A DNA stretch of 64,000 nt from Polaromonas sp. GTDB lineage: Bacteria > Pseudomonadota > Gammaproteobacteria > Burkholderiales > Burkholderiaceae_C. Positions 17,205 to 25,269 of this stretch are shown here, piece by piece. The stretch is from assembly GCA_030654695.1 (NCBI GenBank), contig JAURWY010000032.1, positions 56,028 to 120,027 on the forward strand, in the 5' to 3' direction. How positions within the stretch are numbered: position 1 is the first letter of the stretch; every line of letters begins with the position of its first letter. The translations under genes and the position numbers were made by a program. Under the pieces are notes generated by a model. It was not told the origin of the DNA, ran no database searches, and worked only from the letters and a program-made list of their open reading frames with translations.

Positions 17205-18359
17205 TTAACCTTTGGAGTTGAAGATGCGTCCCAAAAATCCACGCGCATCTTCGGTTGGGGGAATCAAGGTGGCAGCCAGCTCAGCCAGACTTTTGGAGAC
17301 GGCGTTAGAGCGTGAGGACTCCAACAGCGCACGGCCTTGGTTGATGGCCGCATTCACCTCTTTGTAGGAATTCGGCACCGTGCGCAAGATGGCACCGGGC
17401 AAGGACTGCTCGATCTCACTGAAACCAATGTCCCCGCCTTTTTCAAAGCGGTTGACGATGATCTCGGACTTGGCTTCTGGGTAACCCAGCGAGCGAAACA
17501 CCGTGAGCAATTTTTTAGCGTTCTGAATGGCTGGCACGCTGGCCTGCAGCACCGGATAAATGCGGTCGGCACGGTCCAGCGCCTTGAGCGCCAGTGTGTC
17601 CAGAATCCGCGGTAGGTCGAGCAGTACAAAGTCGTAATGCAGCAGCGCCAGTTTGATGATGGCGTCAATGTGTTCGGGCTTGATTGCCATCGCCTGCGTC
17701 AAGGCTTCTGGCGCCGCCAGAACGCTGTAATTGGGCGCCACTTTGACGGCTGTCGCTGCCAAAAATGACGCATCCAGCCGGTTGATGTCGCGCGCCACAT
17801 CGGCGATGGTCAAGGTTGGAGGTCCTTCGCTGACAAACGACAAGGCATCCCCAAACTGCAGGTTCAAGTCGATCAGCAAAACCGAGCGCGACTCGGCCAA
17901 GTGGTAGCCCAGATTGGTGGCGATGAAGGTCGTGCCGCTACCGCCCTTGCAAGCCAAAAATGCCAGCAATTGGCCAGACTGCCGCTGAGAGCTGCCTTGC
18001 AACTTGGCCGCCACACGGTTCACTGCCGCCTCGAGTGCCTCCGGCGTGGCGGGTGACGGCAAGACCTCACGCACACCGACCCGCATCGAATGAATCAAGA
18101 ACTCTGGCGTTTGCGTGGGGCACAGCAAAATGACAGCCGTCGACGGGTGATGCGTGGTGACATAGTCCACCAGCGCGAGGTCAGCCAGGTCGCAGCACAG
18201 GCCGTCGACCAGCATCAGGTCGGGCGCATCTTGCTCGGCCATGCTGCGCAGTTTGGTCTTGCCGCCGCTGGCCAGCACCACGCTGTGATGGTTCAACTCC
18301 AGCAAGCGCCCCATCTCTTGCAGGTGACTTTCGTCAGGGGAAATGATGGCGATTTTCAT
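17205..18359 (-). CDS. tadZ: Tad pilus localisation ATPase TadZ (CpaE)
   Basis: 384 residues from the ATG at 18359 (AAGGAAG upstream). Residues 1-125 form an atypical receiver-like domain (MKIAIISPDESHLQEMG). A MinD/ParA-like ATPase follows with a deviant Walker A in ACKGGSGTTFIATNLGYHLA and DLNLQFGDALSF. TadZ/CpaE places the Tad machine at the pole or surface site. It lies between the tadG-like gene (34 bp) and tadA (2 bp). The frame continues upstream to 18512, but that extension overlaps the previous gene. Confidence 0.92.
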   Translation of the reverse strand: MKIAIISPDESHLQEMGRLLELNHHSVVLASGGKTKLRSMAEQDAPDLMLVDGLCCDLADLALVDYVTTHHPSTAVILLCPTQTPEFLIHSMRVGVREVLPSPATPEALEAAVNRVAAKLQGSSQRQSGQLLAFLACKGGSGTTFIATNLGYHLAESRSVLLIDLNLQFGDALSFVSEGPPTLTIADVARDINRLDASFLAATAVKVAPNYSVLAAPEALTQAMAIKPEHIDAIIKLALLHYDFVLLDLPRILDTLALKALDRADRIYPVLQASVPAIQNAKKLLTVFRSLGYPEAKSEIIVNRFEKGGDIGFSEIEQSLPGAILRTVPNSYKEVNAAINQGRALLESSRSNAVSKSLAELAATLIPPTEDARGFLGRIFNSKG

Positions 18360-18393
18360 GGTCTTCCTTGGGGATGAGTTCTCTAGCAGCGGC

Positions 18394-19575
18394 TCAATAA
18401 GCCAGCCGAGGCGGGGTGTAGGTTCCATAAAAAGGCCCGATGCCGGAAGAGCCACTGCTGGTGTTGATGCCGACAAAGCTGCCCTCGATGTATTTCTTTT
18501 CGACGCCCCCATTCACCGTGATCTGAAAACTTGCGAACGCATAAATTTCTTGCCGTCCATTACCTAGATCGGTCATCACCGGAACAGTGATGATGCCGAG
18601 TGAAAACTCTTTGAACAGGTCTGACATATTGCCGTTCTCCAAATATATGGAGTCGTCAATTTGCAATGCCGTTGGATTTTTACTCGCAAATAAAAGTTCG
18701 ATTTCTTTCTGTTTAGGATTAGTTTTTAAAAAAGCTGTCCATCGCAGCGTCTCGCAGACATCCTTGTCCGCACCCTCGTCCTCGTCCTTACCCTTACTTT
18801 TATTTGAATTTGAATTTGAATTTGATTGGAATATTCGAATCACCCAAGGTGTCCCTTTTGTTTGCGGCACATCGGCGTATTTGTTGTTGACCCCTTCGAT
18901 CTTTAAAGTATTCGAGGTGGCGAGCTTTGGAGACGCTTTGGCCGAATCCCAATATTTATCGAGAATACATTTATCAATCGCGATGGGTGTGATCTGTCCA
19001 GCCGCTACCCCACTAGGCGAAGAAATGACGGCGACCGCCGTCACTTTCATGTTCACCAATTTGGTGCGGCCAAACATCCCCTCCGTCAGCATAGAAATAG
19101 CGACGCTTGGGATCTTATTCGTATCTAATTGAACGCGAACGGCTGGTTTATCGTAAGTTCCGATCGGGCCGAAGTTGCTTAATAGCGGACTTGTCAGCGT
19201 TCCACCTGAAGGGCGTTTGTTTAAAATGTCCCAGTAACCAGTTTCGACGCAACCTGTGCACGAGATAGGTTGGTTCTTGGCTTGGTTTTGGCTCAGCTGA
19301 TCTTCTGCTTTCTTCGTGGCGAGGCGCCAGTTCAGAGCGGTCGCCATCGTGCTAGGGCAATCGTTGATATCTTTCACGTTTTCTCGCGTCAAGCAGTTGG
19401 CACCCGCCAGCGCCGCTGCGTCCGCGACATTTTGCAATTCGCTGCGAACGATGAAGATGCGACCAATGTCAACGGCCAGCACGGCAAAGCCGGTCAGCAC
19501 CAGAACCAAGCCGCCAAAAATGACCAAGTAAGACCCTTGCTGGCGCTGACGAAAGGAGGTGTGTTTTTTATTCAT
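18394..19575 (-). CDS. TadG-like pilus assembly protein without vWA domain
   Basis: 393 residues. N-terminal Tad helix QGSYLVIFGGLVLVLTGFAV, then ELQNVADAAALAGANCL, the standard TadG start. The remainder is periplasmic and not a vWA fold. An unusual low-complexity stretch in the middle reads SNSNSNSNKSKGKDEDEGADKD, made of an Asn-Ser hexamer repeat and a charged tract. Part of the gene (about 18600-19250) is clearly more AT-rich than its neighbours. Its start overlaps the end of the tadE-like gene by 8 bp. This is the second TadG-type protein in the island. Confidence 0.83.
   Translation of the reverse strand: MNKKHTSFRQRQQGSYLVIFGGLVLVLTGFAVLAVDIGRIFIVRSELQNVADAAALAGANCLTRENVKDINDCPSTMATALNWRLATKKAEDQLSQNQAKNQPISCTGCVETGYWDILNKRPSGGTLTSPLLSNFGPIGTYDKPAVRVQLDTNKIPSVAISMLTEGMFGRTKLVNMKVTAVAVISSPSGVAAGQITPIAIDKCILDKYWDSAKASPKLATSNTLKIEGVNNKYADVPQTKGTPWVIRIFQSNSNSNSNKSKGKDEDEGADKDVCETLRWTAFLKTNPKQKEIELLFASKNPTALQIDDSIYLENGNMSDLFKEFSLGIITVPVMTDLGNGRQEIYAFASFQITVNGGVEKKYIEGSFVGINTSSGSSGIGPFYGTYTPPRLAY
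18803..18826. repeat. In-frame hexanucleotide repeat (TTTGAA)4
   Basis: Three TTTGAA units and a TTTGAT in tandem on the plus strand, read on the minus strand as an Asn-Ser repeat in the tadG-like gene. Slippage would change the length of a periplasmic linker by two residues at a time. Confidence 0.85.
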
Positions 19576-20065
19576 GGCGCATCTGCGTGCAAGCGGTCAG
19601 TTCGAACGGTCTGCTCGCCGAAGTACCCGTGCCAAACCACCCGCTGCCAAGCAAAAAACCACTGAAAGAATATTTAATAGTCACAGCGATAAGATCGCCG
19701 AACTCAGGGGGTTTACTTCCCGAAGATGAGGGTGAAGGACAGGGTGCAGTGCCGCCGACAAAAACAGTGACAGTCGGGTTTTCCTTGCTGGTGCACTTGG
19801 TGCTGGTGGTGCCACGATTGACACCAATGAGTGCACTCCTCGCGTAGTTGCAGGCAGCGTCAATTGCTGCTGCATTGCTCCAAGGAGGCGGGGTGAACAA
19901 AACGCCACTGCGCGCACCTTCCCGGCTGGCGTTGGTGATGATAGCCTTGTTGTAAACCAGCATGCCAAAGTCCAACACCAAAAAAAGGATGAGAATGAAA
20001 AACGGCAAGACCAACGCGAACTCAACGGCCTGCGCACCTTTTTGCTTCATGGCGTTTACTTTCAT
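19568..20065 (-). CDS. tadE: TadE-like minor pilin of the main Tad operon
   Basis: 165 residues with a prepilin site KGAQAVEFALVLPFFILILF (Gly10, Glu at +5) and the TadE signature NASREGARSGVLF just after the helix. Two Cys in the periplasmic part. Shine-Dalgarno AGGAG lies at 20074-20078. It is separated from flp by 72 bp containing a perfect stem-loop, and overlaps the tadG-like start, so it is probably expressed as a reduced read-through from flp. Confidence 0.9.
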   Translation of the reverse strand: MKVNAMKQKGAQAVEFALVLPFFILILFLVLDFGMLVYNKAIITNASREGARSGVLFTPPPWSNAAAIDAACNYARSALIGVNRGTTSTKCTSKENPTVTVFVGGTAPCPSPSSSGSKPPEFGDLIAVTIKYSFSGFLLGSGWFGTGTSASRPFELTACTQMRHE

Positions 20066-20087
20066 AACTTGATCTCCTAGGACAGTC

Positions 20088-20120
20088 AGTCCCCAAAAGG
20101 CAGAGAGCCTTTTGGGGACT
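20088..20120 (-). terminator. Perfect 14-bp stem-loop after flp (attenuator or mRNA-stabilising hairpin)
   Basis: Arms 20088-20101 and 20107-20120 pair without mismatch (AGTCCCCAAAAGGC with GCCTTTTGGGGACT) around a 5-nt loop. On the minus strand the hairpin follows flp and precedes tadE, with no U-tract after it. It is therefore more likely a partial terminator or 3'-end stabiliser that raises flp mRNA above the rest of the operon than a full terminator. Confidence 0.75.
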
Positions 20121-20137
20121 CAAAGTGCTGGCTTAGT

Positions 20138-20356
20138 TCAGCATGTAGTCGCATTAGCTGCAAAACAGTTACCCACGCGTGTGACTAAGGCATCAAATGC
20201 CCCTTTCAAACCGCCGTCTGCTGAACTACCTAAAGTTGCGGCAAGCCCGATAGACACCAAAGCGATGATCAGCGCGTACTCGACGACCTGTGCGCCGTCC
20301 TCTTCTTTAACGAACGAGCTGATGGACGTGTTGATTGATTTGATGAACTGATTCAT
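20138..20356 (-). CDS. flp: Flp major pilin
   Basis: 72 residues. Leader of about 21 residues, then the cleavage site EDGAQVVEYALIIALVSIGLA: cut after Gly21 with Glu26-Tyr27 at +5/+6, the Flp hallmark. A C-terminal stretch with Cys pair (GNCFAANATTC) may form a disulfide. It is processed by the A24 peptidase encoded at 23326 and polymerised by TadA/B/C. Shine-Dalgarno AAGAGG precedes the ATG. The 135 bp upstream hold a hairpin at 20452-20479 and probably flp's own promoter. Confidence 0.95.
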   Translation of the reverse strand: MNQFIKSINTSISSFVKEEDGAQVVEYALIIALVSIGLAATLGSSADGGLKGAFDALVTRVGNCFAANATTC

Positions 20357-20451
20357 GTGAAAACCTCTTTGTAAAAGTAAAAAATAAAAAGTGAATTGAA
20401 ATTAACTGACTAGGCATGCAACAACACGCCAATCGACACAACTGTTCACAT

Positions 20452-20479
20452 CGCTTGAGGCTGCGAGCCTCCCCAAGCG
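20452..20479 (-). terminator. Imperfect hairpin between lipoprotein gene and flp
   Basis: Outer arms CGCTTG/CAAGCG and inner arms AGGCT/AGCCT around GCG, with a 3-nt bulge. It follows the lipoprotein gene on the minus strand. No U-tract follows, so termination would be weak. It may separate the rcp genes from flp. Confidence 0.4.
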
Positions 20480-20491
20480 GGTGACTTCTCC

Positions 20492-20785
20492 TTATTTATT
20501 GCCACCCCCACTGCCACCAATGCCCATGACGCTGGTGACCGGTGTTGGCGTTTTGAAAGTGTTCTGGTAGTTCACCAACGCTTCTCGGGCTGAGGTGCCG
20601 TCCATGCCGAGTACCGCGTCTGGGTTGCTGCCCGCGTTGGGGTTGATCGTCATCTGTAGCCGCGACTGGCGCACGGCGTCACCAAAGCGTTTGTCGTACT
20701 CGGGTGTGGTGGACATGCAGCCTGCCAAAAGCGCCAGAAAAGACAAGCCAGCCAAGATGCGCACATAAAACGTATTTTTTTTCAT
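20492..20785 (-). CDS. Small Tad-locus lipoprotein
   Basis: 97 residues from the ATG at 20785. Signal with a lipobox LSFLALLAGCMS (lipidated Cys at about residue 23). Mature part has EYDKRFGDAVRQSRLQMTINPNAG and a Gly-rich tail; the FGDAVRQ...INP pattern is shared with small lipoproteins found beside RcpA secretins in Burkholderiales. It lies 22 bp after rcpA. By position it may play the CpaD/RcpB or pilotin role for the secretin, but this is inference. Confidence 0.8.
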   Translation of the reverse strand: MKKNTFYVRILAGLSFLALLAGCMSTTPEYDKRFGDAVRQSRLQMTINPNAGSNPDAVLGMDGTSAREALVNYQNTFKTPTPVTSVMGIGGSGGGNK

Positions 20786-20807
20786 GATCGATTCCTTATT
20801 TCGGCTG

Positions 20808-22439
20808 TTACTTCGACTCAGTCGGGGCGGGTGTCTGTGTCGCCGCTGCAGGTTTCGGCGCACCCTCGGCCGCGCCCATGAACAGCACTTCAGCACGGCT
20901 CGGCTCTGAGAGGTTGTCGGTCGGCAAGGCGATGGCGGGGACCATCGGCTTGACCAGCCGCGGGGTCACCACAAAGATCAGCTCGGTCTGGTCTTTCTGA
21001 AACTCGGTTGAGCGAAACAGCGCCCCCAACACCGGAATTTCACCCAAGCCTGGAAAGCGTGTGATGGTTTCGGTGATGTTGTTTTTGATCAAACCAGCAA
21101 CAGCAAAGCTCTGACCGTCGTTGAGCTGCACGGTTGTTTCCACCGTGCGAGCAGAGATGGTCGGGAGCACAGAGGTAGCGCCGCCCGACGTGGTGAAGGC
21201 GGTGCCGGTTTGGGACAACTCCGACACTTCCGACAACAGCTTGAGGTTGACGCGGGTGCCATCGAGCACGGTGGGGGTGAACTTGAGGATCACGCCAAAC
21301 TGCTTTTCTTCAAGCGTTGTGACGCCGGAGACACCACCTTGCGGAACCGGAATGTAGATACGACCGCCTGAATTGAACCCCGCCTGCTGACCACTGATGG
21401 CCATGATGTTGGGTTCCGCCAGCAAGCGAATCAGGCCATCTTGTTTTTGTGCATTGATGCCTAGAAAAGTCCCGCTACCAGCCCGCGCTGCAGCGCCAGC
21501 AGCCAACGTAGGCGCACTGATAACGCCACCAGCCCCACCCAGCGGGCCAGTGGTCGCGCCAGCAGCATTGCCCGCAAAGTCGAGCTGTCCCTTGAGCTTG
21601 CCGAGTACCGCAGGGGCACCACCAAACACGCCAGATAAAACACTGGCGCCGCCGCTAGACGACAACAAGCGGGCGTAGTCAATGCCAAAGCGGTCAAGCA
21701 AGGTTTTGCTGACTTCGGCAATCTTGACTTCCAGCATGACTTGCTGCGGCGTCATGATGCGCAGCAGATTCACGACCTTCTTGCCGTCACCATAAGACGT
21801 TGCCAGGCTCATCACTTGGTCTAACTTGACGGCGTCACTGACCTGCCCGCTCAGCACCAGTGCGTTTTCTGCACCGCGCACTTTGATGCCACTTTCTTCG
21901 GGCATCAGCTCACCGAGCTTGCTCTGCAAGGTGCCGGGGTCAATGGCGATGATGATGTCGCGGATGAAGCAACGGCCATCGGCACTTTGCAAAATCACGT
22001 TCATCGAGCCAGCTTTTTTGCCGAGAAAAAACAATTCGGTCGGGCTCAACAAAGTGATGTCGACACTGCCGACACCTTCCATGTCTGGGTTGCGCATGGG
22101 CAGTGCAGGACTACTGGGCTGCCCGGTGGCCGCGGTATTGACTGAGGGCGCCGCCGAGCGATTGGACGGTTGGCCACCGACCAACATACGGGCAATCGGC
22201 GTCGACAAGCGGATGATGCTGGACTTGCCCAAGGTGACATAGCTGGGCGGGTCCATTTCCGCGGAGGCGCAGGGCTGCAAGGCCTGCGCGGCGGCCGCCG
22301 CAGAGGCTCCCGGGCGGGCCACAGACTTGACTGGCGCAGCAGGTGCAGGCGGCGTCTGGACTTGGGCCAGCGATGACCCGACTGAGACGCATGCCGCGGC
22401 CCACAGGAGGCGCTTGAATGGATTGGAATGCTTGTTCAC
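20808..22439 (-). CDS. rcpA: Tad pilus outer-membrane secretin RcpA (CpaC)
   Basis: 543 residues starting at a GTG at 22439 with AGGGA upstream. Signal peptide, Pro/Ala-rich linker, an N-domain with VGSVDITLLSPTELFFLGKK, a BON-like region around QVSDAVKLDQVMSLATSYG, then the secretin domain with VMLEVKIAEVSKTLLDRFGI, LLAEPNIMAISGQQA and the C-terminal PGLGEIPVLGALFRS and TELIFVVTPRLV. It forms the outer-membrane gate for Flp pili. The gene sits 13 bp after rcpC. Confidence 0.95.
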   Translation of the reverse strand: MNKHSNPFKRLLWAAACVSVGSSLAQVQTPPAPAAPVKSVARPGASAAAAAQALQPCASAEMDPPSYVTLGKSSIIRLSTPIARMLVGGQPSNRSAAPSVNTAATGQPSSPALPMRNPDMEGVGSVDITLLSPTELFFLGKKAGSMNVILQSADGRCFIRDIIIAIDPGTLQSKLGELMPEESGIKVRGAENALVLSGQVSDAVKLDQVMSLATSYGDGKKVVNLLRIMTPQQVMLEVKIAEVSKTLLDRFGIDYARLLSSSGGASVLSGVFGGAPAVLGKLKGQLDFAGNAAGATTGPLGGAGGVISAPTLAAGAAARAGSGTFLGINAQKQDGLIRLLAEPNIMAISGQQAGFNSGGRIYIPVPQGGVSGVTTLEEKQFGVILKFTPTVLDGTRVNLKLLSEVSELSQTGTAFTTSGGATSVLPTISARTVETTVQLNDGQSFAVAGLIKNNITETITRFPGLGEIPVLGALFRSTEFQKDQTELIFVVTPRLVKPMVPAIALPTDNLSEPSRAEVLFMGAAEGAPKPAAATQTPAPTESK

Positions 22440-22452
22440 TTGTGATCCCTGG

Positions 22453-23280
22453 TTAAAAACACTTCAAGACCATGAAGCCGTTTTGAAAGACTTCGACACA
22501 CGCCGTTGATGTCTTGGCACTGGCTACGCTCGCTACGGGGCGAGATTTGGTACTGACGGGTTTGATGAGCGGCGCACTGGGCTCGCTCAACAACTGGTGC
22601 TTGGTAATGCCCTGGGTCACCACGGTCTGCTTGTCGACCTGGTTTCGGAGCACCAGCGACAAGGTGCCGACACTGCGCGCTAAGTCGAGTTTTTCGGAGT
22701 CTTCTAAGCTCAGCTCCAGCGTGACGGCGCTGACCACGCGCGGCTTGGTGTCGTCGCGTCCGGCTTCTTGGGCGACCGCCAGCACCAGCACATGAGACAG
22801 CACGGTTTTGCTGATCTGCGCGTTGTCATCACCCTTGGCTTTGTCCTGCACAGCGTTGACCATGACGTCGACGTAATTGCCTGGCAACGCAAAACCGGCC
22901 ACGCCCACCACGTCGTTGACGCGCACGGTCATCGCCCGTTTGCCTTGCGCAATGACAGCCGACAAACCCCCTTGCGAGCCCGGCGGTGCCAACTTGCGCT
23001 CCAAAATGGCTTCGCCACGCATCACCCCCGTCATGACCACGCGGTCTTGCACATCCTTGATGTCCTTGAACGCACCCGGCGGCAGCGACGTGCTGGGCCA
23101 GTCCACGCTGGTGAGCATTTGCGGATTGAGCTTGCCACCCAGTTCAATATCAACCGCCGCAACGATGACCTTGCTGGACGCCACGGTCTGCGTTGTCGCC
23201 ACATTGGTGGCATAAACGGCGGCGGTCAGTCCGATCAGCACGGCGATAAATAACAAGCCAAAGGCCTTCAGATTTTTCAT
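22453..23280 (-). CDS. rcpC: Tad pilus assembly protein RcpC (CpaB)
   Basis: 275 residues. One N-terminal helix (FGLLFIAVLIGLTAAVYA), then an SAF-like domain (VIVAAVDIELGGKLNPQM) and a RcpC domain with KRAMTVRVNDVVGVAGFALP and GNYVDVMV. RcpC is periplasmic and bridges the secretin to the inner-membrane platform. Classic position immediately before rcpA. Ends with two Cys close to the C-terminus (ACVEVFQNGFMVLKCF), a possible disulfide. Confidence 0.94.
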   Translation of the reverse strand: MKNLKAFGLLFIAVLIGLTAAVYATNVATTQTVASSKVIVAAVDIELGGKLNPQMLTSVDWPSTSLPPGAFKDIKDVQDRVVMTGVMRGEAILERKLAPPGSQGGLSAVIAQGKRAMTVRVNDVVGVAGFALPGNYVDVMVNAVQDKAKGDDNAQISKTVLSHVLVLAVAQEAGRDDTKPRVVSAVTLELSLEDSEKLDLARSVGTLSLVLRNQVDKQTVVTQGITKHQLLSEPSAPLIKPVSTKSRPVASVASAKTSTACVEVFQNGFMVLKCF

Positions 23281-23325
23281 GGAGTGGTCCGATCAGTCAT
23301 TAGGGGTGGGGTGTTGGAAATCGAC

Positions 23326-23910
23326 TCAGACATAACCGAGCTGGTTGACAACGAGGAAGACGGTGGTGCCGAAGGCGATGCTCACGGCGTAGGGCAGTTT
23401 GCCAACCGACGCATGACCGAGCGGCATCATCTGCGGCCGCAGTCCGCCCATCGTTGAAAACAACATGGAGGTCAGCGACAGCTTGATGTTGCTGGCCATG
23501 CGCAGCAACGATTGGTGCCAGAGCGCATAAACCAAGGCAGCCAGCCCACCCGACGCAAAAACAAACAGCACCGCATACAAGGTGTGCGTCATGCCCAGAA
23601 AAGCGCCGACCATGGCCATCAGCTTGACGTCACCAGCGCCCATCATTCCCAGCATGTACAGCGGCAGCATCAAGCTCAAACCCAGCGCAAAGCCACCGAG
23701 CGACCAGCCAAAACCAAGCTGCGGCGAAAACGGCACGACAAGGCTGTAAATCAGCGCAAAGGCGCTGCCACCGAAGGTCAGCCAATTCGGAATTTTGTAG
23801 CTGCGGCAGTCGCTGATGGAGGCCGCCAGCAGCAACGCAAAAAGGATGCTGTAGCGTGGATTGATGAGCAGCATGGCCAGCAGCTCGAGCAAAGATGAAA
23901 TGTCTTTCAT
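23326..23910 (-). CDS. tadV: Prepilin peptidase TadV (CpaA)
   Basis: 194 residues, mostly transmembrane. A24 aspartyl protease motifs are both present: the first Asp in ISDCRSYKIPNWLT and the GxGD motif in GMMGAGDVKLMAMVGA. It should cleave Flp, the 48-aa Flp-like protein and the TadE pseudopilins at their Gly/+5-Glu sites in the inner membrane. It lies 45 bp upstream of rcpC and 66 bp after the short Flp-like gene. Confidence 0.94.
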   Translation of the reverse strand: MKDISSLLELLAMLLINPRYSILFALLLAASISDCRSYKIPNWLTFGGSAFALIYSLVVPFSPQLGFGWSLGGFALGLSLMLPLYMLGMMGAGDVKLMAMVGAFLGMTHTLYAVLFVFASGGLAALVYALWHQSLLRMASNIKLSLTSMLFSTMGGLRPQMMPLGHASVGKLPYAVSIAFGTTVFLVVNQLGYV

Positions 23911-23976
23911 GCTTTGGCTCCCCTCAACGCAAGCCGGCTGGCAAAGTCAGCAAAGAATGGCTGAGCAACGAACTCG

Positions 23977-24123
23977 TTAGAAATTGAAGCCGGCTGCCAA
24001 TACAAGCAATGTGCACACCGTGGCGAGCAAGGCCGCCAGCAAGACAAACTCCATCCAAGAACCACCGGCCTCGTCCAGAAAAAACTGTGTCAATGCCAAT
24101 GGCATCAGCTCGACTGGTGGCAT
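23977..24123 (-). CDS. 48-residue Flp-like pilin at the head of the Tad operon
   Basis: ATG at 24123, stop at 23977, with a good Shine-Dalgarno GGAG six bases before the start. The product has a 20-residue leader ending DEAG, then GSWMEFVLLAALLATV and a C-terminal LLVLAAGFNF. Cleavage after Gly20 would put Glu25 at +5, followed by Phe, as in Flp prepilins (G/xxxxE-Y/F), and the DE-x-G and LLAALLA residues match the Flp family. The mature peptide would be only 28 residues, nearly all membrane helix. It is the first gene before tadV. A 74-residue overlapping frame in the same place has no family features. Confidence 0.8.
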   Translation of the reverse strand: MPPVELMPLALTQFFLDEAGGSWMEFVLLAALLATVCTLLVLAAGFNF

Positions 24124-24412
24124 GCTCTTCTCCAAATCTTGTCTTCATGGCGTGGCCTGGTAGTGGTTCGAGATATCAAGTTATTCGTTGCGTTGAATAA
24201 AATATATCTGCGGCCAGCAAGGCTCACATGGGCATCTACTCCTGATTAAAGGGTACTAATAAACCTCTTTTCACCAATGAAGAGCCAGCCAAACTCAGCA
24301 CTTGAACGAGACTGCTGAACAGTGCGTTGTCATGGCTCAAAAGTCGACACTGCGCCAGCAGCGTCGAGCAGTGGTCTCGCGCTGTGGTGCAGTGAGTCGC
24401 TAGGAACTCAGT
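24124..24412. other. Gap upstream of the Tad operon
   Basis: About 290 bp without a convincing gene between the enoyl-CoA hydratase stop and the first Tad gene. It should contain the leftward Tad promoter. An AT-rich patch (24180-24210) is a plausible -10 area, but I see no consensus sigma-54 site on the minus strand here. Confidence 0.5.
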
Positions 24413-25192
24413 TCAAACTTTGGAGAAGTCTGGCTTGCGTTTTTCCATGAAGGCCGAGAAGGCTTCGCGGGCGGCGGGTGCTGACAGCATGCGACCGAAG
24501 CTGGCGCCCTCTTCTTCAATCCGCTCAGCCACCAAAGCGGCATTGCCTTTTTTCATCAGCCGCTTGGTCTCAATCAGCGACGTCAAGGGCTTAGCGGCGA
24601 GTTTTTGCGCTTGGCGCTGTGCCAACACGTTGGCTTCTGATGGTGGCACGATGCGGTTGATCAAGCCCAGCTCAAGTGCTGTCTCCGCCATGAAGGGCTC
24701 ACCAAGGAGCAGCGCTTCAGCCGCACGTTGATGGCCCATCAGCTGCGGCACCAGCAAGCTGGAACCGGCTTCAGGGCAAATACCCAGATTGACGAAAGGC
24801 ATCGAGAACGCAGCGTTGTCACCGGCGTAGATCAAGTCGCAGTGCATCAGCATCGTGGTGCCAATGCCGACCGCCGGGCCACAGACCGAAGCAATGATGG
24901 GTTTGGGAAAAGTGCTGATGGCGCGCATGAAATGAAACACCGGTGCATCTGCATGGTCGGGCGGCACGTCGAGGAAGTCACGGATGTCGTTACCAGCAGA
25001 GAAGATTGTTTCGTGGCCCTGAATCACCAGCACATGCACGGCGGCGTCCCGGCTGGCGTTGTCGAGCGCATCAGCCAGCGCGCTGTACATCACAGCGGTG
25101 AACGAGTTTTTCTTGTCGATGCGGTTGATGGTGATGGTGGTCACCGCAGCTTCGGTGTGGATCAGGATGTCTTGGTTGTCAGGTGTGGTCAT
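24413..25192 (-). CDS. Enoyl-CoA hydratase/isomerase family protein
   Basis: 259 residues with the crotonase fold: AGNDIRDFLDVP (first oxyanion strand), the second oxyanion region KPIIASVCGPAVGIGTTMLMHCDLIYAG and LGICPEAGSSLLVPQLMG carrying the catalytic Glu position. It hydrates or isomerises enoyl-CoA in fatty or aromatic acid beta-oxidation in the cytoplasm. It follows the acyl-CoA dehydrogenase gene on the same strand, 77 bp away, so the two probably serve one pathway. Specific substrate not readable. Confidence 0.92.
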   Translation of the reverse strand: MTTPDNQDILIHTEAAVTTITINRIDKKNSFTAVMYSALADALDNASRDAAVHVLVIQGHETIFSAGNDIRDFLDVPPDHADAPVFHFMRAISTFPKPIIASVCGPAVGIGTTMLMHCDLIYAGDNAAFSMPFVNLGICPEAGSSLLVPQLMGHQRAAEALLLGEPFMAETALELGLINRIVPPSEANVLAQRQAQKLAAKPLTSLIETKRLMKKGNAALVAERIEEEGASFGRMLSAPAAREAFSAFMEKRKPDFSKV

Positions 25193-25269
25193 GGTCTGGT
25201 TTTTTTGAGGTTGTGCTGTGGCATCTTAAACAAGGCGAAGGGCAAGGATAGCGGCAGTCGCCTGCCCGC

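Noticed and set aside
20405..20440. Possible minus-strand sigma-54 promoter before flp (TTGGCGTG...TTGC)
   Set aside because: The GG-to-GC gap is 9 bp rather than 10 and the -24 element is poor.
23924..24148. 74-codon minus-strand frame before tadV
   Set aside because: It overlaps the 48-residue Flp-like gene in another frame; that gene has a better ribosome site and a prepilin motif.
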